The notes beneath the pieces are model-generated. The model ran no database searches and was not told the DNA's origin. It saw only the letters and a list, made by a program, of their open reading frames with translations. This document shows, piece by piece, positions 53,966 through 64,000 of a stretch of 64,000 nucleotides of DNA (within the stretch, counting starts at the first letter, position 1; each line of letters opens with the position of its first letter). The stretch comes from Antilocapra americana. Its lineage: Eukaryota > Chordata > Mammalia > Artiodactyla > Antilocapridae. Made by a program: the position numbers and the translations under genes. Location: NCBI GenBank assembly GCA_007570785.1, contig ML660204.1:3151968-3215967 (forward strand), read 5' to 3'.

Positions 53966-54389
53966 CCTCTCAGAGCCTCCCTTCTCTGCCTTGAGCATCT
54001 CACATGTATCATTCAGCCTGCTTCTTCTGAGGACATTGGAGCTGCTCAGGAAATGGCCATTGATGATTGATTTATTGATTTTATTCCAGCCTGGGAAGGG
54101 AGTATAGTTGTTCATGTGGCTGGCTGCCTGCTTTTCCTTCTCTAATCTGCTGAGTCCTCATCCTCCAGGAAGGCTTTCTGCTCCCCATCTGCTTCAACCC
54201 TGTGGAGTTGTCCTGAGGTCACACTTGCGGATGGACAGGTGTGTTCAGGCAGCACCTCACTTCCTGGACCCAAGAATGTAGTCTGATTCGTCAAACTGAT
54301 GTCTACAAACCTAGAATCAAGCTTGGATGTCAATTTAGTGAGTACCTGCTGGGTTTGAAAATATTTATCAACTTATTTTTACGTTTCCT

Positions 54390-54800
54390 TGTGACCTATG
54401 TGGCAAAAGAATTTGCAGATGTGATTAAGTGAAGATCTTGAGATGGGAGGATTATCCTGGATAACCTGGGTGGGTCCACAGGACTCACAAGGGTCCTTGT
54501 AAAAGGAAGCCAGAAGAGTCGGGCTCAGAGAGATATAGGGGATGGGGTTGGAAGACGCTGTGCTGTGAGCATTGAAGGTGAGGGAAGGGGCCACACACCA
54601 AAAAAAGCAGGTGGCCTTAGACACTAGGAAAGAGATGGTTTCTCTTCAGAGCGTCTGGAGGGTGTGCAAGCCTGCCAACTCCTTGATTTTAGCCCTCTGA
54701 TGTGGGTTTTAGACTCCTGACCTCCAGAACTACAAGATAAAGCATTTTTTAAAAGCCATTCAATTTGTGGTAATTTATTATAGAAAACTCATTAACATAT
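54390..54800 (+). mobile_element. MLT1-like LTR relic
   Basis: GCAAAAGAATTTGCAGATGT, GATTATCCTGGATAACCTGG, CAAGGGTCCTTGTAAAAGGA and GACCTCCAGAACTACAAGAT run in MLT1 order to CTCATTAACATATGATA. More complete than the copy at 46,171. Confidence 0.68.
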
Positions 54801-54821
54801 GATAGAGTCTCATTTTTATGT

Positions 54822-54992
54822 GTATGCTAAGTCTCTTCAGTTGTGTCCGAGTCTTCATGACCCCTATGGACCATAGCATGCTGGGCTCCTCTGTTCATGG
54901 GACTCTCCAGGCATGAATACTGGAGTGGGTTGCCATGCCCTCCTCCAGGGAATCTTCTCGACCCAGGAATCGAACCTGTGTCTCTTATGTTA
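54822..54992 (-). mobile_element. Bov-tA SINE, head-truncated
   Basis: Complement from TATGCTAAGTCTCTTCAGTT to CGAACCTGTGTCTCTTATGT. About 35 bases of the tRNA head are absent. Confidence 0.9.
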
Positions 54993-55091
54993 TTGGAAAC
55001 CAAAACTAAGTAAGCTTACTTCTAAGTAACCATCCAGTCAGAGAGGGAAGCCCACAACCTTTTTGATCCACAAGGTATGTGGATGAAAGCA

Positions 55092-55226
55092 AAAAAAAAA
55101 AAAAAAAAAGGCACTCTCAAACCCCATCGATTTAAGTTCTCCAAGAAATTCTTGCTGAAGGTCTTCATAGCATCTTCATAGTCTTTCCTGGTGGGGACCT
55201 CAGAGCAGCAATCCTCCCGAAACACT
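55092..55226 (-). other. Short coding-like antisense segment next to a poly-A run
   Basis: Read on the minus strand, 55,225 to about 55,135 gives a compositionally coding-like peptide (EVPTRKDYEDAMKTFSKNFL) before the frame runs into a T tract (A run at 55,092-55,109 on the plus strand). I do not recognise the protein. It could be a decayed processed pseudogene fragment, an exon or chance, and I see no convincing splice sites. Confidence 0.2.
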
Positions 55227-57259
55227 TAGGGGACCAGAGAGTCTTCCACAGCCACTGTGCCTGGACCACCAAGATGGGGACAGATGATTTGTTAACAATT
55301 GTGAACTCAAAACACAAATTGAAACCTTTCTTTTATGTCTCTCTCTCTTTTTTTTCCTAGTGAAAAATCCAATGCATCCACAGAACTTATTCTAACAGTG
55401 CAGCATGAATAAAGCAGAGGGCGTGAGACCTTTCTGTTAGGGGCCAGACACATGAAATGGGAAAGCTGCTGTGGTCAGGATGGTGAGTAGGCAGTCTCTC
55501 TCTTGCTAGACTACAGGATGCTGTCCACTCTGACAGCCATCAGCGCCCCGTGGTGGCCCTTAAGGACATGAAGTGTGTTTGGTCTTAACTGAGATGTGTT
55601 GTGAGCGTAAAACACACACTGATTTCAAAGGTTTCATACCAAAAGAGAAATGTAAAATATCCCATTAATAAGTTTTTTTATGGGTGTTGTGGAAGTGATA
55701 ATATTTGTATATTCTGGGTTAAATAGATATATTATTCAAATTAATTTCACCTGGCTCTTTTCCTTTTTAAAAAAAATGTTGAATACTAGAAAATTCAGAA
55801 TGGCACACGTGGCTCGTGATATGTGTCTGCTGGACAGCATTGTCCCTAGTACCTTCTGAGTCCTGATGGTCTGCACATCTCTTGTGGAGTAAGCAGGTGA
55901 GCTGCTGGACAGACTCCACTGGGCTCGTGGGTACCATAGGGAAAACCTGTTCTCTGAAAACCCCGTGGAGGGATCTGGATGGCTAAATATTTATGGTTCT
56001 GAGGTTGCATTTCTAACAGCTCCAATATGCCTTCACATTTTGTATAAACCTAATCCTAGCAAGGCACACGGTTTCCATTTCCACTGCCTTTAATCCTCCA
56101 GCCCTGAATAAAAAAGATGTGATGACATCTCTTGAAGTGCTATTCCAAGTCTGCAAATGGGCTGACAGGGAACATTCCCCGGTGGTTGTATATTTGGAAG
56201 TAATAGTGGTGTTTTTAGTGGTCAAATTCGATTACGGTCCCAACCTGATCATGGAATGAAAAGTCAGGAATTCTATAGAGTCTAAGCCTAGAGTTGCCAT
56301 GCCTGTGCTCACCCCTCCGGGTGCGTGGGGTGGAACTCAGTTCAGGATTTAATATTGCTGCTAATGAAAATTTAGGTTGGATGCTGGAGGACAAGAAAAC
56401 TTAGCATTTGTTGTCAGTTGAAATGGTGAAAGTAGATTTATGGTGTGTGTGTGTTAAAGCTATCTAGCTGCATTCAGTTGGGCTGTAGCCGGTGAGTTCT
56501 GTTTTACCAAGCCTTGAGAATGGGGTGACTCTGCATCCCTGAAGTGAAGTTATATGGAGATATGGATCACAGGAGAGAAACCTTTAGGAAAATTGGGAGG
56601 GCTTCAAGATGACTTAGAGGCAGTGGTGTTCAAAATCTTCTCTAGTGGGACTGCTTGCAAAGCCTCAGGTGGCATAAATAAGATGAAGACTCTGAAACAT
56701 TTGCAGGACTTAAAGCAAATTGTAATTAGAAGGTAAAATATTTTGAATGGCTACCAATTTTTTTCCTTCATGTTAGATCCCAAGAATATTGTTAATGGAG
56801 ACATCTTTTAAAGCTGGTTATTTGAAAATTGTTTTATTGGAATGAAAAGTCTCCTATTTCTTTACTTTTTACTTCCTCAACTACTGGTACAATTTTTTAT
56901 CAATTGGAAATTGTTATCCATGAGGTATAAAGCACACGTTGTATTATTCTGATTGTGTCTTCTTCCTGAAAGTTAGTTAATTCTCATTCAGGTCCAAGAG
57001 TGTATTTCACATGAACACTAAGATTTTAAAATCATAGACAACAAATTACCTTAAAAAGAAAAAAACAAATTCTTTCCTTTTTTCTTTCCAACTCTGGTGC
57101 CCAACTTGCAATGAAATGATGCTGTCTTCTCTAAGTTCTGGCCTCTCGGCAAATGGTTATTTTAACTGACACTCAAGTCAAAAGCTCGTTTGTAATGTCC
57201 TTTCATTTCAGTTTTATGGCAAATTAAATTATGGTTGTGGTTAAACAAAATTACATTAA
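55227..57259. other. Long repeat-free block
   Basis: About 2 kb without a recognisable SINE, LINE or LTR, unusual for this window. AT-rich with TTCAAATTAATTTCACC near 55,737 and many TTTTAAA runs. No coding exon is recognised. Absence of young insertions next to the CpG-rich element at 57,270 suggests regulatory constraint. Confidence 0.35.
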
Positions 57260-57269
57260 AAACCATATG

Positions 57270-58650
57270 TGCTGAAGAAGTTTTGCGGGAGAGTATCGAG
57301 TTTGTACTTTAAAAAGCCCGAACTGCTGTGTTTAAAGTGGATCTTTCATAAACTTGGAGTCACCAAGCGACAATCCCGCCCTTCACTGAGTCAAACAGTT
57401 TGGAAAGAAAACGGGCGAACTGAAAACGCTAAGTCGAGTTTCTCTGTCAAACCACGTTTGAAACGAAGGGGATCCTGTAAATTGCCATCTTTTGCATCAG
57501 AAGGAAGAAACGTACACAGTCCCCCTTGCTATATGGAGTTGTTGTGACATAAGAAAACAGAATCTTTTTAAACCTCGAGTTTAATTAATTCTTAAAAAAA
57601 AAAAAACAACTTTAGCAGCAGCACGCTAAAAGGAAAGAAGAAAAGAAAAAAAAAACTCGATTAGTTCCAAATAAGCGTCCCTTAATCACCCTTAGGAAGG
57701 CGTAATTTGCAAAACACTACGAGGAAGTAACATCTTTTTAATTTTAGGGGGGAAAGTGCATTGATAAAAAATAAGTAGAACATTTTAATTAAAACTCATA
57801 AAGTTGTGGACATCTGCTGGGGATTGTCGAGCGCGGGGCGATTAGCGCAGCCCAGCTCAGATAATGAGTGGAGGCTGGCACAATGGCCAGGGCGCGCTGT
57901 GAGAACGCTGCGGGCTCACTGGTGGGGCGGCGCAGACGCCTATTAGATTCCAATAAGTGCAGCCCTGGATGAGGAGGAGGGTGCGGTGGGGACGGGGGGA
58001 GCCGGAGTTAAACACAGGAAACAAGCGTTGAGTGTGTGCCAATAAAAATGATCACAAATCGGGGCTGCTGATGTCATAACCCTGGAGGTCGGGGGTCACG
58101 GGGAGTGAATGCGCCTGAAAGGGACCGCCTGTCTGCGGCCGGGGCGGCGGCGGGCGAGGGGGGCGCGGGCGCACAAAGGGCCCGGAGCGCCTCATTAGAG
58201 ACGCGTTTGATGGGCTCCCGTCCCCCACGGGGCCCCTGGGCGATGTCAATGGGATAATTACGATGATCTAATGGCCGGCTCTTTTGCATGCAGGCCCCCT
58301 GAATGGGGTGCCTGGAGGCGGCATTGAGGCCGGGCTGTGTAAACTGTAGGGTGCCTCGCCGACTTGGAGCCGCGGAGCCTGGCGGCGGGTCAACTTGGAC
58401 CACTTTGCATTCACGCTCTCAATAGGCGGACGGGAGGCGCCCCTCTCTCCGCGGCCGCCTTTCAGCGGGGAGAGTGACAGATTGGAGGTCAGGGGCTGGC
58501 GGCGCAGATGGACCGCGCGCGGCCACTGCGCGGACCCCCGCCCGGCGTCCAGGCGCGGCTCCTCGGCCCACTCGGACCTCGAGCCCCTGCGGGCCCCCTA
58601 GCTTCGGCTCTCCCAGTGCGGCCCAGGGAAGATCGAGATTCCGTTTGCCC
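57270..58650. promoter_or_regulatory. CpG-rich candidate regulatory element / orphan CpG island
   Basis: 57,270-57,830 is AT-rich yet retains many CpGs (TATCGAGTTTG, CTAAGTCGAG, GAAACGAAGG). 57,830-58,650 is a dense CpG island (GCGGCCGGGGCGGCGGCGGG near 58,140). Recognisable sites: SOX-like ACAATGG (57,880), CCAAT (57,950), HOX-like CAATAAAA (58,040), CRE/AP-1-like TGATGTCATA (58,069), TAATTA (58,255-58,260) and octamer-like TTTTGCATG (58,282). No repeat interrupts it. Candidate frames (92 codons at 57,269 on plus, 109 codons at 58,403 on minus) have no recognised domain. A promoter for an unseen transcript or a developmental enhancer is possible. Confidence 0.6.
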
Positions 58651-59299
58651 CTCAAAGCTGTTCTTTCTTAATTACAAGAGCAATATGTCCAACAAGTCCT
58701 TCAGCCCAGCACTTGGCTTATGTCCCGGCACTTGTGTGCTCCCCCAGGAGCAGACTTGGCCCTTGTCAAGAGTAAGAGCAAAGCAGAGCAAAGCAGGGTG
58801 AGGGTAGGGGAAGGGAGGAAAGAGCCTGGGAGTTCCATATCCCCAAAGAATGCTAACTGGATGCTGTTGAGCCACATGACTTTGCCAGTCTCCTACCGCT
58901 TTGGACCTAAGAAACTGGCAATTTCATGCCATCAACCTAACCAGTATCCTGCTTCCTTTAGGACTTGGGAGTCCATGAGTTCATTGTGAATTATTTTGCA
59001 GCGCAGGGATTTTAATCTGTTCAGCCCTTAGAATTTTTGCAGAGCTGGTCTTTCAAGCACATAATAGGCACTCAATGTACATTGGTGGAATGAATGAATG
59101 AATAAACGAACACAGAAAAAGTAAGTCCTTCTGTGCTTTATCCTCCTCCTACCAGCCTCCCCAACTCCTCTAGGCAAGCATTCCAACAGCCTGAAACTGT
59201 GCTTTTTCCTCCTTTCTTTTGCAGTTAAAATAAAACAACAACAACTGTGTTTCTAGAAAACTTTAATCATACTCACTGGGTAAAAAGAAAGTAATAATC
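58651..59299. other. Unique sequence
   Basis: GC content falls back to the local background. An AATGAATGAATGAATAAACG run lies at 59,090-59,109. No supported gene. Confidence 0.4.
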
Positions 59300-59720
59300 C
59301 TCATGTCATCATTCCAGACCTCTGTGTGTGTTCTCTGTGTAAGATTATGTGTGCTACATCATACATCCTATGCCATAAATAGAGCCCTGCTTTTGTATCA
59401 GCAAGACCATAGTCTACATGGTATTGTACATGTCTACATATGTACTATGTCTACATAGTCTACATAGTCTACCTGGTATAACCCACCCTCACTGACATTT
59501 TTCCATTATCAATAAATATTGATGTACATGCTCTTATAAATGGCTATCTACTGCTGTGATATGCAACCTTGTTTGCTTAAGCAATCCCCCCACTGATGGA
59601 CATTTACGTTGTTTCCATTTTTCTTCTTTAAAGCAATATTGTTATGAATATATTTGTACATTCTATTTTTGTACATTCTTCCAATTATCTCCTTAAGATG
59701 AATAATTATTGTTTCAAGGA
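59300..59720 (-). repeat. L1M 3' region, antisense
   Basis: TGACATTTTTCCATTATCAA, CCACTGATGGACATTTACGT and TTGTTTCCATTTTTC are complementary to old L1 3' UTR. A TGTCTACATAGTCTACATAG direct repeat lies at about 59,440-59,475. Confidence 0.7.
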
Positions 59721-60287
59721 GGGCAAAAGATGCCATTTCTCTTATACAGTTTATATTTAGAGCTGGGACCAATCCTGGGTGACACTCTGGCCTTCATCAC
59801 ATATGAAAGTGCATAAAAATGCAGTTAGCTGTTCAGTCCTCATCCTTGCTGCAAACATTTACATTTTCTCATTCTTTTCAACACAGAAACTTTCTTTTTC
59901 TTAGCAGACAATTTGGGGTCATCCCAGGAAAAGGGATGTCTCAGATCTTATTATCCACTCTTTTCTTCATTTGGAGAAGTCCTTTTCTTATAGCCAATGG
60001 TTAGAAATGATTTCATGTTTGATGCCTTCCCTGGAGTCATAACCCTTTCACAGTTGAGCTGAGCACCAGATTACCCTGAGGTCCCAAAGTCAGACTCAGA
60101 AACAATACTCAGCCCAGCAAATGACAGTGAGTAACTGATGGAATGGAATTGTCAAGAGTAATAAGCAGCAGCCCCTGCTTTGGGATCACTGCTACTCACA
60201 TGATATCCAAGCTGCGTCTGGGCTTCAGGATAAAGTCATCGTTAGACAGAAACAAAGCTGGAACTAAGAAGTATTTAAGCATTTAAG
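59721..60287. other. Unique sequence
   Basis: Nothing supported. Confidence 0.4.
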
Positions 60288-60486
60288 GGGTTTCCCAGGG
60301 AAGGGGCTTCAGTGGTAAAGAATCTGCCTGCCAGTTTGATCCCTGGGTCAGGAGGATCCCCTGGAGGAGGAAATGACAACCCACTCCAATATCCTTGCCT
60401 GGGAAATCCCATGGACAGAGGACGCTGGTGGGCTACAGTCCATGGGGTTGTAGAGTCTGACATGACTGGTGACTGAGCATGCAAGC
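60288..60486 (+). mobile_element. Bov-tA SINE with deleted head
   Basis: GGGCTTCAGTGGTAAAGAAT then directly GCCAGTTTGATCCCTGGGTC (part of the head is lost), Bov-A body, tail GACTGGTGACTGAGCATGCA. Confidence 0.9.
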
Positions 60487-60579
60487 ATTTTAAAATCCAA
60501 TCCAATTTTGATAAAACAATGCACATATATAGGAAACACCTTTCCCAAACTTGACAGTGAAAGGTTTCTCCCCATTTCA

Positions 60580-61065
60580 TCTTCACTACCACCATCCAGT
60601 TTCTAGATTTCTCTTCTCAGAGGCAACCACTCTTCTATTTTCCTGTATCTTCTTTCACTGATATTTGCAAACATACACACAGCTGGATATATGCATCTCC
60701 CCTTTTTACAGTGGAAGTTCATGTACTCTACACTTTGTTCTGCATTTTGCTCTTTTCATTTAAAGACTCTGGATTAGTAATCCTCAGTTGACAAACCACA
60801 GTTTAACCAATCTCCTGCTATGGACACTTAGGTTGGGCTCAGTCTCCTGACTACAAGCAATATTCTTCTCCCACAGGTAACTAAAGCTATCGTTACATTC
60901 CCAACATGGAAATGAGTTCAAAAATGAGTGCATTCAAAGCTTAACAGCTGTTGCCAAAATGTCCTCCGAAGAAATCCTTCCAATCTGTACTCCCCAACGT
61001 CAGGTCTGAGATGACCAACCTCCCTAAGCCTTTACCCTGTCAGTGCCTCATCAACGTTTTCTGTC
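60580..61065 (-). repeat. L1M 3' region, antisense
   Basis: CTACACTTTGTTCTGCATTT, CACAGTTTAACCAATCTCCT and GGACACTTAGGTTGGGCTCA match antisense old L1 3' UTR, as at 59,300 but a different subfamily segment. Confidence 0.68.
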
Positions 61066-63059
61066 AATCAGAGCTGGGAAAGTGTCTGGATGGTATTTTT
61101 GATGGCTAAGGAGCCCATGTGACTTTGAATCGGAACCTATTCTCAAAGGAAGGATGGAGTGATGAACTCCAATCCCGCCCTGAGCCAGGAATTCAAAATT
61201 CCTGAGAGTGTTGGCCTCATGGAATTTCCCCCTACCACGAGGGAGAATGAGGAGAGCCCTGGCTGTGTTTACCCTGCACGAGTGGGGGAGGGTCCATGCC
61301 CTTGTTTGGGGGTGTGACCCTCTCTGGCTGGCATTACCCTGCCTCTCCACTCTACCCACGGGGACCACAGCATCAGAGATGCCCCGCCCCGGCTGTGATG
61401 GGAGGTCAAACCCAGGACAGGACCCAGGGACCTGGCATGATGCACTTGCTTAGGCAGATTTCACCATGGAAGGGTGCTAGATTTCCAAATTATCACTCAA
61501 CCGGAGTCTTCATCAAAACCTCCTGGAAATCCCCATCCCCGCCTCACCTCCACCCTGCCCAATGGAACAGATTGCATTGGAAATGGACAAAATTGCATAT
61601 TCCTTTTGAATAAGCACAGAGACCTGGGCAAGACTCAGGTACAGGACACGACTCTCCCTCAATACCTTGTCTTTGCACAGAGGCTTGTGAAACCCACTGT
61701 AAAGATCTGGTCTAAAATATTCTCTTTCAGCTGTGATTTCAGGTATGCCTGAGGAACGCTGGACATTTCAGCTCTTTAACCTATTTAAAAAAAGACTACT
61801 CAACCTTTATAATTCCTTGGAGTCCTCCCTGCCTTCTGTTTGCTTTTAAGTGCTCGCCCAGGGATCGAGAGATGCTTTGCTCTTCTAAGCTGCTTTCTAC
61901 CCAGTTTTCTGCCTGTCCAGCCAGCAGCATTTCCTGAGAAAACACGACTCTCTCTCAGTTTCTTCCTCAGGATCTGCAGCTCCTTTAGCCCCAGTGAAAA
62001 CAACCCTCGGCCAAAGTTTTGCAGAGTGACACAAATGTGGTGCGGTATTCTGTGTATTTGGAAATTGGTAAAGGCTTTCATGCCATTGAAAAAAAGATTT
62101 TAAAGCATAAAGATTTTGCTGCAACTAACTGTACCTTGATCTAATTTTACTGGCTGTTGTTTCAGAAAAATACCTTCCGTTGTTGGTTTAAGAAAATTTT
62201 TCCTGTTGTCATTATCGTTTCTATTTGTTGCTTGTTAAGTCTTTATCAAGAGCTAGAAATAATCTGCAAACAGTAGAAGGGGGAAAAGGGGTTCTGTTGT
62301 TCAGAGCTGGGGCTTTCGTTTGGTTTTTTCCTCTCCCTCCTAAGAGGACACTCTCCACTAGTTCTTTGATGGAGTGTTCTGATATTTACATCCTCAGTCA
62401 GTTCTGATAGATTTGAGCACGAAGCCAGGACATCAAAGAGTTAAATGCAAATAGCTCGTCTTTGCAGGACGTCTGGCTCCTGCCTCTTGTGGGTGGAGTT
62501 TGGAATCTGGGGTCCCACAAACCCCTTACATTTTTGGTTGATTGTCTTTAATTACTTTTGAGAGCTGAGCAAGGTTGCTTGTGCCTCAGGGCGTTCATGA
62601 CAGACAAGGAATGTTTTTACTGCCATTTATAAGGATCACATCATGAAGCATCAAACAGAGTAAAAATGACAAGAATAGCAAGTGTATCATTATGTCCTTT
62701 ATTTAAGTAGAGGATGCAGTAAACAGAAAGAAAAACTAACCACATGGGGGGGCGGTGAGTTCATTTGCTTTGATTGCCTATTGTTCAGGAAGGCATTTAT
62801 ACCCTGATTTTTACAGTATTTGCGGAAGCCGTAATCTCTCTGGTTGAAGGATAAAGGGGTGGGACGGGCAGGGTTGCTGACCTACTCTCAGGAAGCCTGG
62901 TTAAATCCAATTTAGTGTCTAAAAGGGAAAAAGTACTTTAACTTTTTTTTTTTTTAGATTTTATTTTTGAGGAGAGGGCAAATATGGAGAAGCTGTTCCC
63001 ATGTAGCCAGAAATTAGTATCCTTAGATTTATCAAATAAAAATACCGAATATACACATA
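61066..63059. other. Long repeat-poor block
   Basis: About 2 kb with no confidently identified element. 62,100-62,960 is AT-rich with TGATCTAATTTTACTGG, GTCTTTAATTACTTTTGAG and CCTTTATTTAAGTAGAGG, and may be conserved noncoding DNA. Frames of 80-105 codons at 61,051-62,124 on both strands lack recognised domains. Confidence 0.35.
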
Positions 63060-63490
63060 ATTACTGAGTCATCATTATGGTGTATGGCCTGAGATTAATA
63101 TCACATTGTGTGTCAATTATACCTGAAGAAGGAATTGGAGGGAGAGGAACAGTACTCAGCCATAAAAAGAATGAAATCTTGCCATATATTAGTATAAAAA
63201 CATGGCTAGACCTTGAAAGTATTGTGCTGTGTGAAATGTCAGATGGAGAAAGACCAATATCGAATGATTGCACTCATAATGTGAGATGCAAACAAACCAA
63301 AACAAGCGAACAAACAAAAGAAAGCGAAAACAAACTCTTAGCTACAGAGATGAGATTAGTGGTTACAAGGGGAAGGGACAGAGGAGTGGGTGCAGGATGC
63401 AAACCAGACTGGTGGTAGTGATCACTTGGCATTGTGTACAGATGTCTAATTACAATGCTGTATACCTGAAAGTTACATAGTAAAAAATGG
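63060..63490 (+). repeat. L1M 3' end (old LINE-1)
   Basis: GTACTCAGCCATAAAAAGAA, AACATGGCTAGACCTTGAAA, AATGTCAGATGGAGAAAGAC, TGGTTACAAGGGGAAGGGAC and ATACCTGAAAGTTACATAGT follow L1 3' order. The 113-codon frame over it is not a gene. Confidence 0.8.
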
Positions 63491-63821
63491 CACCCCAAGT
63501 CATAGCTTGTGTTTTGGGAGCAATTTTGACCTGAAACAGAAACTCCATGCTCCTGAGATTGAGGCTAATGCAGAAATTTCAAACAGAATTTTCCCTTCAT
63601 TTATTTAAAGGCATTCATCTAACAGCAGTATTGCGCACCTAATATGTGCTTGCGCATATATGTTCTAAGATCCTAATAAACCACCAAATATCTTTAAAGA
63701 GTAGAATTTCTATTTTAAGTACTTTGCATAGACCAGGCACCAGATCAGGTGTTTTATAATGTTGATCTTAATAAACAATGCCCATTCCTTCAGTTTTGGC
63801 TCGATAGATTCATTTGTGCCG
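63491..63821. other. Unique sequence
   Basis: Nothing supported. Confidence 0.4.
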
Positions 63822-64000
63822 TGTGCTGTGCTAAGTCGCTTCAGTTGTGTCTGACTCTTTGCAACCCCGTGGACTGTAGCCCACCAGGCTCCTCTGTCCA
63901 TGGGATTCTCCAGAAAAGAATACTGGAGTAAATTGCCATTTCCTCCTTCAGGGGATCTTCCCCACCCAGGGATTGAACCCACATCTTCTCCTGCATCGGC
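63822..64000 (-). mobile_element. Bov-tA SINE, cut by the window end
   Basis: Complement from GTGCTGTGCTAAGTCGCTTC to CTCCTGCATCGGC at the last base. The remaining head lies outside the window. Confidence 0.93.

Noticed and set aside
58074..58403. 109-codon antisense frame in the CpG island
   Set aside because: Pro/Arg/Ala-rich product typical of GC-rich DNA. No recognised domain and no splice context.

Overview
The window is mammalian nuclear DNA from a ruminant, most likely a bovid (cattle, buffalo, sheep or goat group). The evidence is a near-complete BovB (RTE-class) LINE, four shorter BovB 3' fragments, about thirty Bov-tA/Bov-A SINEs that share the BovB tail, ruminant-type young L1 3' ends and cetartiodactyl CHR (tRNA-Glu) SINEs. 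All of these sit on an older mammalian layer of MIR, L2, MER20, MLT1 and L1M relics. No protein-coding exon of a host gene could be supported on either strand, so I read the window as intergenic or intronic. The long open frames lie in the BovB element, in antisense SINE sequence or in GC-rich DNA.

Layout. 1-12 kb: a Tigger-like MITE, SINEs, a BovB 3' fragment carrying a snap-back palindrome (3.8 kb), a TG-rich tract (5.7-5.9 kb) and an AC microsatellite with a 10-N gap (7.07 kb). 12-33 kb: SINE, L1M, L2 and MIR relics around a U6 snRNA/mRNA chimeric retrocopy (16.28-16.49 kb) inserted into a MIR. 33-37 kb: a fold-back element with a roughly 120-bp tandem array (33.7-34.4 kb), and a 173-bp segment duplicated 855 bp away between AC-rich tracts. 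37-42 kb: an AT-rich unique block, an old L1 3' UTR split by a SINE, and more repeats. 42.36-46.17 kb: the BovB LINE, with a broken endonuclease region and an almost intact reverse-transcriptase half, abutting a partial MLT1 LTR. 47-57 kb: unique DNA with homeodomain-type TAATTA motifs, SINEs, a full-length CHR with target-site duplication, and an interrupted old DNA-transposon-like repeat.

The strongest candidate host functional element is at 57.27-58.65 kb. An AT-rich but CpG-retaining flank runs into a roughly 0.8-kb CpG island packed with SOX-, HOX-, TAATTA- and octamer-like sites. It looks like a developmental enhancer or orphan CpG-island promoter, although no gene can be tied to it from the sequence. 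The last 6 kb hold old L1 3' ends, a unique block and SINEs.

There are no operons or cooperating genes to describe. What connects the parts is retrotransposition: BovB supplies the 3' tail recognised for Bov-tA SINEs, and L1 machinery best explains the poly(A)-tailed U6 chimera. Repeat names come from recognition of consensus features, not a database run, and boundaries are approximate to about 10 bases unless a target-site duplication fixes them.
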